DNA of 64,000 bases from Combretum micranthum (GCA_024138025.1 JAMXBD010000011.1:1909501-1973500); one strand, 5' to 3'. Positions 51,325 to 63,688 are shown, counted from the stretch's first letter. The notes: generated by a model from the sequence alone, not told the origin. Translations and numbers: made by a program.

Positions 51325-52925
51325 TGAAGAAGATATAAGAGGAGAACAATTTCTAGAAAAAGTTTTTTTTTTTTTTTCAGTGATCTTGTTTGTACATACA
51401 TAGAGATATATATATATATACTGTTGGAATATCTCTCCTACCACTACATTAATTACATTGTTTAACTCTATATTAATTACATTATTTGATTATATTAATT
51501 GCATTGTTTGACTAGTCTTATCATGGCCCTGCAAGATGGATGATGGTGGAGTGAGTCTAATCTTGGTCTTGAGTTAGTGGAACTAAGAGTGAACAAGAGG
51601 CTTCATAAGTGCATTAGCGAGCTAATCTGAGGACAAGACATGGGAGGCACAAAGTGAGCCATTTTGAACTTGTTCTCGTACAAAATGACAGTCAAGGGCA
51701 ACATGTTTCATGCACGAATGGAAGATTGGATTGGAGCAGAGGTTCATGGCACCAACATTGTCACAATAGATCACTAGTTGATGAAGAAGAGTGACACCAA
51801 GTTTGGTTAGGAGGGAGCAGACCCAACATAGTTCGGTAGCCGTAGCGGCAATGGAATGATACTCAACTTCAGTGGAGAAGCGAGCAACTGTTCATTGTTT
51901 CTTAGAGCTCCAAGAGATGGGATAATGACAAAAATCAACGATATAAGCACTGGTGGAGGTGTAATTATCCTTGTTGCCAGTCCAGTTGGCGTCAGAGAAG
52001 CCATGCAAATTAGGATGAGAAATGTGACAAAGTGTAATATCATGATTCAAGGTGCCATAAAGATACTAAAGAAGCTGTTTAACTACATTCTAGTGATTAG
52101 AGGTTAGGTGATGCATAAATTGAGAAAGTTTATTTACTATGTAAGCAATATATGGACGAGTGAGAGAGAGATATTAGAGACTCCCAACAACAGTTTGATA
52201 CTTTGTAGGATCAGTTAAGGAAGTGCCTGCACTTAAGATGAGTGGTGGATAGATAGCTAGAGGTGCTAAGACAGGTTTGCCTTCAGTCATATGAGTTTTA
52301 TGAAGAAGATCAGCAATGTACTTCCTTTGACTTAGAAATATACCATCAATGTGAGGAATGACTTCAACACCAAGAAAATAGTTCAACGTACCTAGATCTT
52401 TAATAGAGAACCGATGAGAAAGTTGTTGGACAAACTTGTAAACAACTTGGTTGCTCAACAAAGACTAAGAGATAGATGAGAATGAAGATTGTTGAAGATG
52501 AACAAGGAAGTATCGAACACTAAATTGGTGAAGCCATAATCAAGAAGGAATTGGCGTTGTTCATGGTATTAAGCACGAGGCGCCTGTTTGAGACCATAGA
52601 TGGCTTTTTAGAGTTTACACACATAATGAGGATCGTCATGATCAACGAAACCTGGTGGTTGAGACATAAACACATCCTCTGTAAGAGTACCATGAAGAAA
52701 AGCATTATTAACATCAAGTTATCGTAGGTACCATGAAGAAGATACAAGAGGAAAATAATTTCTAAAAAAGGTTTTTCTATTTTCGATGATCTTGTTTGTG
52801 CATATACAGATATATATATATACTATCGGAATATCTCTGCTACCACTATATTAATTACATTATTTGACTTTATATTAATTACATTGTTTGACTAGTCTTA
52901 TCACATTGTTTGACTAGTCTTATCA
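51325..52925 (-). mobile_element. Deleted Ty1/copia element with LTRs and target duplication
   Basis: Minus orientation. 5' LTR 52734-52925, 3' LTR 51325-51523, flanked by the exact 5-bp duplication GTTAG (51320-51324 and 52926-52930). The interior keeps only the C-terminal half of the polyprotein (RT and RNase H); gag, protease and integrase are gone. The 5' LTR passes directly into RT sequence with no primer binding site, so the copy arose by deletion and cannot move alone. A 22-bp tandem duplication (cattgtttgactagtctta type) sits at the outer end of the 5' LTR. Confidence 0.9.
51524..52733 (-). pseudogene. Ty1/copia reverse transcriptase-RNase H relic
   Basis: Minus strand, high to low: [20 protein letters not shown] (after correction of one frame), [27 protein letters not shown], then the open stretch 52461-52174 with FVQQLSHRFSIKDLGTLNYF and GVEVIPHIDGIFLSQRKYIA. 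RNase H follows, with SSTEVEYHSIAATATELCWV and a C-terminal part ending near SSILQG at the 3' LTR. The [10 protein letters not shown] and F-L-G-V-E motifs are copia-specific. Frameshifts, a stop in place of W or Q, and the missing N-terminal domains make it non-functional. Confidence 0.85.
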
Positions 52926-52930
52926 GTTAG

Positions 52931-55672
52931 ATGATTTATCATATGTAATAATGCTGATGTATGAAAACTCCAATTAAGTATAAAATTTGATAATTTAAAA
53001 ATTCATGTAGTAGATTGTTGATTTTGCGATCAATGTTCGGATAATATTTTTGACATTATCTCTACAAGTTATTTCACATTGTTAGTTGCTAAGAGGCTAC
53101 AACCTTTGCTAGAGTTAATTGTATCTCCTTTTCAAAGTATATTCATATTGATTGTGTTATTGAGAATAATATAATAATATCACATGAAATTATTCACCAT
53201 CTTAAGATCCAAAAGTCCTCATTTAGTTGATTAAGCAATAAAAATGGACATGGCAAAAACATGAGTCTTTTAAAAAAATGAATTAAATATAGGAGTTCAT
53301 ACGTTTTTAATAGCAGCCTATCAACTAAATGGGAAATATCTTGCTTTAAAAATCTACTTTTACTTCATGGCATGTTTTGAAGGACATGTGGAATTTTTTG
53401 CTTGAAAATTGCTAAATTGATCGATGTAGGAAGTCTATGATTCTCCAGAAGTACAACAAATTTTAGCAATTTTATGAAGTATGTTCACCTGAAGCAAGTT
53501 ATTGCTGCTATTTGGAATTACCTATGGTTGATAAAATAAAATTAAATTGGAATGAAGTGAAAATCTGTCCTCAAATGTCGCAAGATTTTGGTGTATTAGC
53601 AAGGAATCAGAAGTGATTTATTGCTTCAATCTTACTTAAATATTGTGGAAGTTGAATCTATTACAACGAAGGAAGTTATGTGCCATTGGCTAGAAGTGGA
53701 AGTATATATTATTGTGGAAACTAATTCATTTTGATTATGATAGTTTCAAATGTCTAATAAGCTAATGATGAATAATCAAGCCTTTATTCGTTATGTTCAA
53801 AACTTCGTTTGACCTTTTTTTTTTCCTTTGATAAGCCACAAACTTAATAGGTGCACCAATTTGGATGAATCCTAAGGCAAAAATGGGTTGATTAGAGATT
53901 AAAGGGCATTACCATCCCATCTCCTTTACTTTCTTTATTGCTAGGTTATGTAGACATAAAACTATGTGTAATTGTTTAATACCTGTTTTATTAGTATTTA
54001 ATATATTATGTTTTTGTTGAAAAAACAAACCATGGTTATTTTATAATTTATTGAATTCTTAAAACAACCATTATTTGCTAAATCTATTCAATTTACTAGG
54101 TTATTATCTGGCATTTTTAAGACTTTGATAATAGCAATTTAATATTGTCTCCACTTGCTACTCGTTTAACAAAAAGACCATTTAATAATTGTGGGATAAT
54201 GGTAGGACAAGTACTTTTACCTTCAATTTTTGACAATTTAGGGTTCTATATTTAGATTCTCATATATTAGTATTTGCATATTCAAGGTATGTGTGATTCA
54301 ATGTTTCAATTAAATAATATTTGATGGATATTTATTTTGATAGCGAAATAATAGCAGATACTTGACCAAAAATTGCAAAAATCTACAAATACAGCATAAA
54401 AATGATAAAAATTGAAAATATAAACATTTGGTCTACCATTATCCTATAATCAAAATAAATGTCCTTCGGATATTGTTTAATAGACTAAGTCGCATATACT
54501 TTAAAATACAAACACTAATTTTTGTTTTTTAAATTTCCAAAAATTGAGAGCATAGAATTTGTCTTGGTATTATCCCAAAAACAATATCTCTAAATCTCTT
54601 TCTCTTTCTCTCTCTCTCTCTCAAATCCCGAATCTCAAATCTACCACTACTTATTACAATATCTATAGATTTATCACCACAAATCTTAGATATAACTTTT
54701 TCTATTATCTACATCATCATCGATCCATCGATATTACATATACATTTCCACTATCACAAGTCTACAATAATAGATCTAGTTCATTCGAAAATTATGGAAA
54801 TTGAGCAAATATTATTCAATTAGTTTAAATAAGCAATTCTATTTTTTTATGTGTTTTTTTTTTTATTACTTTTTTTAATTTTCTGTCCCTTTATATGGGA
54901 TAATGCAATCCTCTTTATGTGCGATTTTATTTCTTTCGCTAGTAGGTGTATTTTGTTCTCTTGGAAACATTGTTATATCTTATCTCTGGGATATGTTGAC
55001 GATAGAAAAATTGTACTTGTTTGTGTGGTTAGGCATTTGTACCTTAACATTTTGTTTCTCTTTTCCTTGTACTAATCATTTTGATAACGTAATTGTTCCA
55101 TTAAAGTAAAAAATTATAAAAAAAAAACCACTATTCATAGTGTATTGTGTTTGTATAATAAAGAAATGATAGTATATTGTTAGTTTCTTATCAATTATGT
55201 CTCAAAAGCAATCAGTAGAGTGGCCATCGTTAAAGGAAATAGAAATAAATGAGTAAAAAGCGACTGGGGAGGTTCTTTTTAAGAAGGATGCGTATGACTA
55301 AGATAATGTTAAAGGGAAATTTAGCTATCCTTTTATACAAACTTTTAGCTTAAATTATTTTTAAAGAGTCTAAGAGAGGTTACATGTGTTTAGAAAAAGT
55401 GTACAAAATAGCTCTTATTATATATATATATATATATGAAAGATAATTTTTTGGCATTAATATTTTTAAAAAGTTTTACTTGATGACCATGAATATTGTT
55501 CATGTTTAGTTAGCATATAGATGCCAAACTAATCAGTTAAATAAAAAATAGCATTTTAAAAAAAATTGTAATCTAACAGAGGTTATGTGTTTACAAAAAG
55601 TGTATAAAAGAGCTATGTTATAATCATTAATATTGTTATTACACGTCCCTTTCCTCATATGAAGTTAGTATA
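52931..55672. other. Intergenic, no gene recognised
   Basis: AT-rich with many stops. A CT microsatellite lies at about 54600-54621. ORFs at 54559-55109 read as Phe/Leu/Ser-rich or membrane-like strings without recognisable family features. Confidence 0.45.
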
Positions 55673-56266
55673 TGTTAGGGTCTGGAGTATGCTTTCAATG
55701 GGGAGAAATCCAATGGGCTTTGTGAAGGATTACACAAATGGGCTTTAGACACAATCTATAACCCAAAACCTTAAGGTAATGGGTTAATGAGTCTTCCTCT
55801 TTATAAACTCTTCAGACAAGTCTCACATTTCCCATGTGGGATTCTCACACTTGCATCCTAACAATCTCCCCCTCAAGTGTGAGTCTCCACAATGAGGTAG
55901 GCCATACTCCTCCCCAATAAGAGCTTGTTAAACTGACTCCACTAAACATGCTTTGTGAGTAGTCCCACCTTTTCACCATGCGTTTTTCACGGACGAGTCA
56001 TGCCATAAAGCTCTTCTTTCCACATGGTGGGCCAACCATGGGAGATTCCCAACCGAACCATCGGCTCTGATACAATTGTTAAGGTCGAAGTATGCCTTCA
56101 ATGGGGAGAAATTCAATAGGCTTTGTGAAGGATTGCACAAATGGGCTTTAGACACCATCTATAACCTTAAACCTTAAGCCAATGGGTTAATGGGTCTTCC
56201 CTTTTATAAACTCTTCACACAAGTCTCATATTTCCCATGTGTAATTCTCACACTTGCATTTTAATA
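55673..56266 (-). mobile_element. TRIM (miniature LTR retrotransposon)
   Basis: 594 bp in minus orientation. LTRs 55673-55863 (191 bp, TGTTAG...TAACA) and 56077-56266 (190 bp) share ttcaatggggagaaat, cacaaatgggctttagacac and ttcccatgtg. Next to the 5' LTR the minus strand reads ATTGTATCAGAGCC (56076-56063), a tRNA-Met primer site with one mismatch. Before the 3' LTR it reads GAGGGGGAGAT, a polypurine tract. The 213-bp interior is non-coding. The flanking 5-mers (GTATA, GCGTA) match only in part. Confidence 0.88.
56063..56076 (-). promoter_or_regulatory. TRIM primer binding site (tRNA-Met)
   Basis: Minus strand ATTGTATCAGAGCC immediately follows the 5' LTR end (TTAACA). It is complementary to the 3' end of initiator tRNA-Met except at one position. 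Confidence 0.75.
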
Positions 56267-57024
56267 GCGTATTGATCTAATTAAATAGATAGCAAGTAGT
56301 ATTTTAACAATATTTTAATCTAATTGAATGTGCTAAAATTGAGGCAACAACTTCATTTCTTTAAAAAAAAGCACTTTTATTGCTAATAAACTCGATGTTG
56401 TAAAACTTTTGTGAATATGTATATGCTATCATTTCCATTTTTCAATACAATTTACATCAAATATTAAAATAGAAAATAACATACATCTTGAAGTTATTAA
56501 GTTTGTATAATGAAGCGAGTTATATATGTGTAGACAACGAGGATATTCAACTAACTGCGTATGGAAAATAAATATGTCATTTGTCCTGTCCCCAATGGGA
56601 TCAAAGTGTATCTTATTTTTCCATGTAAGATATTTACATATTGTTCACGAAAGGCTAACCTAAAATATTAGTTTATCATAGTCATTTGCTAACCAATTTT
56701 AGATTTTGAAATTGTTCAATCAAGTTTTGAATATATTTGATATTACAGAGGGAAAGTAACCAAAACAAACACACACACACACCACATAAATATATTGTTA
56801 AATAGTATCTCAAGGCATCCCATGATGCCAAAAACAACAACTATCTCAAATACTACGTACATCGAGTCACAAGTATCTCAAAGTATAAGTATCAATATGG
56901 AATACTAAAAAGTGAAAACTAGTAGGAAATAAAGCTCACGAAAGGCTTAATAAACCTAAACACACCCATGTGAACATGTTACTCTCCATAAATAATCATA
57001 AAGTGATCCACAATCCTACTCATT

Positions 57025-57090
57025 TTACTTATCAAGGAACTCCTCGATGTCCGTCTCAAAACCCTCGAAGTCACAATAGTCCCATCTGAT
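57025..57090 (-). other. Exon-like segment, divergent copy
   Basis: Minus strand: a T-rich stretch and ttacag, then codons QIRWDYCDFEGFETDIEEFL, DK and TAA. The EEFLD core is kept and the front has changed. The phase relative to AG differs from the other copies. Confidence 0.4.
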
Positions 57091-57463
57091 CTGTAAAATC
57101 TTGAAAAGAAAAGAAGAGTTGAAGTCCAGTACGATAATAATATGAGCACACATGATGTGATCTCACACACATTATTGTGATCATTGCTAAACAAAGTTTA
57201 GATTCTGAAATCATCGAATTAGTTTGTGGAGACAATTGAAAATTTGCAGTGAAAAATAAATTTCTCAAAACATTTTTCTAAATAGGATGCTCCAGAGAGA
57301 AGACCAACATATATATAACAACACCATACCACCAGGTATTTCAAAATAAAGAGTTTCAAGTATCTCAAAATACAAACCATGGGCTTACAGATAGGCCCTC
57401 ATTAAAACATAAGTTTGATAGTGGAGTTTATAAAATATAAATAAGATAATGGTCCAATGGATT

Positions 57464-57537
57464 CTAGTCACTACACTCGTCAAGAAATTCCTCAAAGTTC
57501 GTGCCATACCCCATGTAATCATAGGCATCATCATCAT
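57464..57537 (-). other. Conserved exon-like segment in the group C LTR
   Basis: Minus strand: cattctttttaag, then codons DDDAYDYMGYGTNFEEFLDE, CSD and TAG. This is the clearest copy of the segment. Compared with 17583-17662, most changes in the GYGTNFEEFLDE part are at third codon positions. Confidence 0.5.
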
Positions 57538-60500
57538 CTTAAAAAGAATGAAAGGAGTTGAAGCCCAGTACGATAGCAGCACAAGCACACACGAAATAGC
57601 CACACATACCTACTCTAAATGAAATGCAATAACTAACAACAAACAACAATGGAGCACTCACACTCCAGCAACGAGCTGGAAACCTGGGGTTCCTAAGTAG
57701 CAACAATTGCTTAGAGGGTTGATATAGGCATCTAGATTACCTATATCTCCTACCTCTACAAATAATAGCCTCATCAATGGGTCATAGTCGTTATGCATCT
57801 CTACCTTTCACAGCCCATAATACAGTACAACTCAATCAACGACTATAGTTGTGAATCACACTATATTACTTCTCTTCGATCTAGGTAGATATTATCCCGC
57901 TATCGTTCTTCACATCAGCTATTCGCCGAGCCACCTATTGTGGCTCAAGTGCCTAACTAACATGTTGGCACTACTAGCAAGGTTGCTATCCCTTGGGATA
58001 GGTCTCAAAAATGGCCATGCATAAGTAACAAGAAATTATTAAAGTCGTCTTTAAGTATTAATTCATTTAGAATGCATATCCTAGCATGCAACATATAAGT
58101 CACTATATACCTAATAAAAAATCTATATTCTAAACAAATAGAAGATAGGGTGGGAGTTAAAGTATGGGGTAGACTCCTAACAGATATATACTCAAACGAG
58201 TGATTCATATAAGCATTTAAATCGATTATTGATTTATATTAAACTCACATAAAATACTCATGTTTTATGTGAATATTCATTTAAAACAACATATTCACCT
58301 TATTATTCATTTACTAAGCTAATGTAAGTTAATAAGTCTACATTGACTTTATCTAGCCAAGTTAGATAGAATTAATTAGTCAAATCTACTAAACTCATCT
58401 TATGGTATTTAGATCATCAAATAGTATTTAAATAACATATCATATGTTAAATCTAATAAACTTTTATTAAGTATAATAACTCTATTAAATTATAATTATT
58501 TTATTTATATCATGTATAATCTATTTTTACATCTAAATATATTAAGGAATTTAACTAGTTTCCTCTTATATTTATGTTATATTAAAATGCCATATACATA
58601 TATATATATTCCTATTTTATTAAATAAATTCTTAAAATTAAAATAATTAATTATTTATCTTAAAATTCATATTTTAATATGTGAAAACATTATTTACATT
58701 TATTTTATATTTACTTGATTAGAATTAATTTAACTTAAGTTCCAATATTTTCATTGCTATAGAAAAGTAGTGTGTACCTTAACTTTAATAAATCTGTTCA
58801 CTGTCTTAAATTCAGGTTCTTAAGCCCAATTTTTTATGTAAACTTCCTGACACATATATTTATATGTTTATAAGTTTATTTGGCCTAAACTAATTAGTTA
58901 ATTATGGTTTTACTTTCAATTACACATAATATGTGGAAAAGCAAGGGAATTAGTGCAACAACCAATCGGTTCACTCAAAGTTGACCATTAGGGCAACGGG
59001 TTCTTGGCCGATTCACCACCAATTTGTGAAGTAGGCACAAGGGTCTATTGTTCTAACAAGGTTTCATCACCAATGGTGGCCGTTTATCTACTGGTTCAGC
59101 CTCTGATATTGACGCTTCAATACCAACGCCATAACTACTTCAAGTCTATTTTGTGATTTTTCAATTTCCTTTATTTAATCTGACTCCTAACCTATTTTAA
59201 TCATCTAAAACATGTTTATTCTATGTTGTTTCATCTAGTTTAGACTTAGATTTATATTTTACAATTATATTACAAATCATAACTTAAATCATTATCATCA
59301 ACATAAGTTTATCAAATTTCCAACACTTATCAACACGTACATACATGCACATGCTCCAAGAGTTTTGTTGGATAATTCTACTTCAAGTAAACATATCAAT
59401 CTAACATAATCATACATGTATACATTTCTCAACACACACATATATATGAACATGCAACAATTCTACTAAATCAACAACTATTATAACATAACTATATATA
59501 TCTTCATTTATGTTTTCATGCATACTGTCGAGCCTGGATTTTTCCACTTATCTGATCTGGTTCATTTCTCCTAACCCGATTCACGTTAAACCCGAACCCA
59601 TTTAACATGAATCCTCGACTAGGGGTTAAAAGAAATTTTTGAAAACTTTTAGAGTCGCCACCCGATATAAATCGGGAAAAAATAAAAAGCTAGGATCAAT
59701 GGGTCGGTTGATCCTAACTTAGCCACTAGTCTGCGAAAATTTGATTTTAAAAAAAAAACCAAAATTTTAAACCAGATATCATGGATTCGGGGGCTAACCT
59801 ATTAAAACCAAATGGTTACCACTTTTGGAATTTTAAATTTATAACCTATCCTTTTCATGCTCAAAAAAAAAAAAATCAAATAATATATTACATAACAAAT
59901 ATTTGCAAGTCAAATCATTTATTTTTATTTTTTATGTGCTTTTCTTCATTTTTATTTTTTATTATCTTTTTAGAACATAAACATAAAAAAAATATCTTAT
60001 ATTTACAAAATATTTATTTACTAAAAAGAACAAAACATTTTTTTTATTTTTTTAATGTCGCCCCGCAGGTGCCTACGTACTCGCTAATCGAGATCAGACA
60101 AAACGTAGTTCTTTTAAAAAATTTAGTTTGTTGATCAATTTTAGTTTTTTGAACTCTTTTCACTTTATATTCATTAAATTTTGAATTTTTATAAAAAAAT
60201 TATTTTTGATAATCCTATGATCTAATCAATTGATTTTCATTTCATGAAAAAAAATATTTTTCTAAGTCCAAAAATCATTTTTTATTTTTTTAGAAATTTT
60301 GTTCTTTGGAAAATCCAATTTTATTATTTTTATTTATTTTTTATAATTTTTTTATTTATTTTTTTAAAAAAAATCATCACATGAATTCACAATATATCCA
60401 GAATAATTTACAATATATTAAAATTATTTTTCATGCATTAAATATGCATTTCTAAAGCAATTTGTGTATAAATACACATTAAGAATATTCAAAAATATTA

Positions 60501-60681
60501 AAAATATCAAAAAAATAAATTTATATAAAAATAAATATTTGATTTTGACTATGTTTTTTCTGAATTTTTTATGAATTTTTATGAATTTTTTACTATTTTT
60601 TATTATTTTCTGAAATTAATTATATAATAAACTATTAATAAATAATACGGATTAACCTGGACCGTCGGATGAAGCGGACGA

Positions 60682-60954
60682 GATCTGGAGCGTCGATCTC
60701 GCTGACCGATCTGGATCGTCTGATCTTGTTGACTCGATCTGAGCCGTCTGATCGCTTGATGAAATCCGGGCCGCCTGATCACTTGATTAAATCTGGACCG
60801 TCTGATTGCTTGATGAAATCTGGCCCGTCTGATCGCTTGATTGAATCTGGGCCGTCTGATCTGCTTGATGAAATCTGGATCGTTGATCTGCTTGATCAAA
60901 TCTGGACCGTCTGATCTGCCTGATGAAATCTGGACCGTCTGATCAGAGTTGACC
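60682..60954. repeat. 27-28-bp minisatellite, about ten units
   Basis: Consecutive units of the type atctggaccgtctgatcg, then cttgatgaa, with scattered substitutions. Mostly 27 bp with a few 28. The period keeps several frames open on both strands, giving the long ORFs at 60603-61214 (minus) and 60669-60914 (plus). Confidence 0.9.
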
Positions 60955-61845
60955 GATGACCGACGACCGTTGACCGATGACCGATCGGGTTGGATTCGGA
61001 TCTTCGGGTCGGATCTCGGAGCTCCGGCGGGTGAAGAAGACGATGACGCGACTTTTCGGGGCGGATTCCGGCGGCTCCGGTGGTCCTCGGCGGCTGGAAG
61101 CTTGTCGGCCCGACTCCTGCTGCGACGGCGCGTCCTTTGGTGGTGGTGGCGTTCACTCAGTTCAGCGGCAAGGGGCAGCTCCGGCGGTGGTTGTACGGCG
61201 GCGTTAATGAACAAAATTTTAAAAAATTTTCAGAGAGAAATCCGATCAATTCGAACAAATCTAAGCACACTAAATCATCCAAATCAAGTTTCTAACATTG
61301 TTACAACACTCAATTTGGATTAAATATGATCCAATCAATTCGAATTTGAAAAATTCGAATTCTATACCCTAAATTCAAGAATTTCGAATTGGCTTTGCTA
61401 TGTATGTGTTCTTCTGAAATTGACTTGTGCCTTTTGCTCCTAGGACCTCCTATTTAAAGGTTGCAAGCTCAATTTTCAGTTTCGAACAGTTTCAAAACTG
61501 AATTGATTTTTGCCCCTTGATTTTTTTACGAATTTAATTCGAAAATCCATGATTAAATTGTTTGAAACTGATGAATTGATGATTGTTTTCATATTCCATG
61601 CCAGATTCATCCAATCAATTTTTGTAACTCCCCATTCATGTACAATTGAATGCTTTATATATTGAATTTTGTAACTTTTGGGTTGTTTTTTGCACTAATC
61701 TTTCATATTTTGTAACCACTTTGCAATCCCATCATCAATTTTGACAATCAATGATGTTTTGTCAGTTAAAAACTGATGCAAAGTAAGGCAAAAGTCACAT
61801 TTGAGGAAAATGAAAAGACAAAATGATTAAAAGGCAAAAATTTGC

Positions 61846-61925
61846 CTTTGCTAGGGTTTGAACCTGTGTCCTTGAGCTTGAGTGTGAGTTTGGGTCAATG
61901 TGTTTAACCAACAGGCCATTTGGCC
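61846..61925 (-). other. tRNA-like stretch within the solo LTR
   Basis: Minus strand: GGCCTGTTGGTTAAAC resembles a box A region and GGTTCAAACCC a box B. It lacks a full cloverleaf, so it is not a working tRNA gene. Confidence 0.35.
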
Positions 61926-62159
61926 TGTGCCTTGATCACTTAGCCAATTTCATCAATACTTAAGGCTTTTGGAAAAATGAATTTAATTAAATTTAAGCCT
62001 TAATTAATTTGGGCAAAAATTGGGTGTCTACCCATACTTACACATATATTGATCAATACTTAAATCTAAGTTTGTTTTTAGTAATTTACATGAATATATA
62101 TATCATTAACATAATCAAACATATTAATTACAATTACTTGCTTGGTTTAGCAAATAAAC

Positions 62160-63657
62160 TGAAATGATCTAAATTTAATTTCTATTTAACTTCCATGTAT
62201 ATGTTTTATTTGTCTTAATTATTGAACTAAATGAGCATGGTGATTTATGAAAGTTATGTTTGGTAATATTAATATTTGAGTAGATGAGTTAGTAATAGTT
62301 TAAATGTGTCTAAGTTAGTATAATTTGAACATTTCATATGTGTTATTTTGCATATGTAATGAAATTAATGTCATTGTTTTATATATATTAATGTGTGTAT
62401 AGTATAATTAATATTTGTGTCTTTTATACATTAATATGTTAAGTTATGTTTAAATCTATAAAATAAACTTTTGATTTGCTTCAGGAATAATTGATAGAAA
62501 ATTTCCTTAATTAAGCCCAATATTCATGCCTAAATTACACTCAAATGAGTCCCAAATTAACCCAAATTCAACCCAAAGTCTAATATGCCTTAAAAGTCAA
62601 ACTTAAGATAATAATAAGTCCAAAATTTGCTTAATTAAGCCCTCTTTTGGCAATCCTCTCATTCCATACGAATTTCCATTTTCTTTCTTTCCTTTTCTCT
62701 TTTTCTTCCACTCCAAGTTCCAAGCCCCAAATCAAAGAATAACACCAAGCTTCTTGAATCAAAACTCTCTCTAAGATAAGGCTTATTTATGTAAGTTAAT
62801 ATCAGTATAGCTTTTGTTTTATTTTCTTTTCTTATAGTATCTATGTAAGATCTTGGATAGAATGAGTTTAATGTCATATAAGTTGTTTTGTTCATGCATT
62901 GAAATTAGGCTGGATTATATTTTGTTATTGTGTGAATTGTTTATGTGTTGTGGTAGTTATATGGAGTGTTGGGAAGGAATAAGGATAATTTGAGTAGTTG
63001 AAATTGAGGATGAGTGGAAATGGGATTTGAAGTGATTTAGTGTGTTGATTTAATGTTCTAAGTTGCTAGGATTGATTAGTGTAGATAGGAGATAGTATAT
63101 GAAGCTAAAAATGAACTTGAAGAAGGATTAAAAGTGTTATAGGTTAGAAATTTACAATGTGAAAAACAAGGGAAATGAGTTCTTTTCGAATAGGTCTGTT
63201 TTGAACGTACGCCGGCATCTGGCACTCCAACACCGCCGACGTAGAGGCGGTGTTGGAAGTAAACAGAATCGATTTTTTTTAAAGCCGCTTTGAATATCGC
63301 CGGCTTTTGGAAGAAAATTTTGCCAGCGTTTGTTTTTCAAAATTTACCCTGGCCATTAGGGCTTCAAAGCCGTCGGCGTATGGGCGGTGTTAGATTGGAA
63401 TATAATCAAAATATTTAATGCCAGGTGAAATGCCGCCGGCGTATATTTCCCACGCTGCCAGCGTTCATTCAAATTTTTGCCAGCGTAGGAAGGCTGCGTA
63501 TCCCTTGAGTTTTTCAAATTCAAACTTCTTCAATCTTTACTTCATATATGATCTCCTAATGAATATATAAGGTAGATAAACATGTTTTATGCATGAATTA
63601 GATATTAAAACTATATGCAAAGTTTATTGAATCCCCTTGTATAATTAATCTTGGATT

Positions 63658-63688
<31 letters not shown>

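Larger units (their letters stand above)
56582..59525 (-). mobile_element. Group C LTR, minus orientation, interrupted by a nested solo LTR
   Basis: Begins TGTCCTGTCCCC on the plus strand, the inverse of the ...gtgtgaca end at 33161. It matches the 30010-33161 block in inverse orientation (aggctaacctaaaatatta, attcgccgagccacc and more). It contains two exon-like segments (57025-57090 and 57464-57537), which suggests an internal duplication of about 440 bp. At 59526 it is interrupted by the solo LTR 59526-62032, and sequence from 62033 may be its continuation. Its own target duplication was not established. Confidence 0.6.
59526..62032. mobile_element. 2.5-kb solo LTR
   Basis: Starts TGTCGAGCCTGG and ends GGTGTCTACC (a final CA probably changed to CC). 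It is flanked by the exact 5-bp duplication CATAC (59521-59525 and 62033-62037). It contains gagtcgccacccgat near 59652, a word I associate with plant LTR families, then AT-rich DNA, a 27-bp minisatellite, a GC-rich island (60950-61205) and a tRNA-like stretch near 61850. No retrotransposon proteins are present. The ORFs of 60 to 203 codons on the GC-rich part, on both strands, most likely reflect a repeat period divisible by three and base composition. Confidence 0.85.

Noticed and set aside
54559..55109. Membrane protein genes suggested by three ORFs
   Set aside because: Overlapping Phe/Leu-rich frames in T-rich DNA, as expected from base composition; nothing was recognised.
56979..57268. 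Two minus ORFs as genes
   Set aside because: They lie in the group C LTR in frames other than that of the conserved exon-like segment.
60603..61214. 203-codon minus-strand ORF (MFINAAVQPPPELPLAAELS...) as a gene
   Set aside because: It lies in a solo LTR over a 27-bp minisatellite and a GC-rich island. The repeat period and composition explain the open frame, and overlapping plus-strand ORFs are equally open.
61846..61925. tRNA gene
   Set aside because: Box A- and box B-like words are present, but no full cloverleaf forms and the stretch is part of an LTR.
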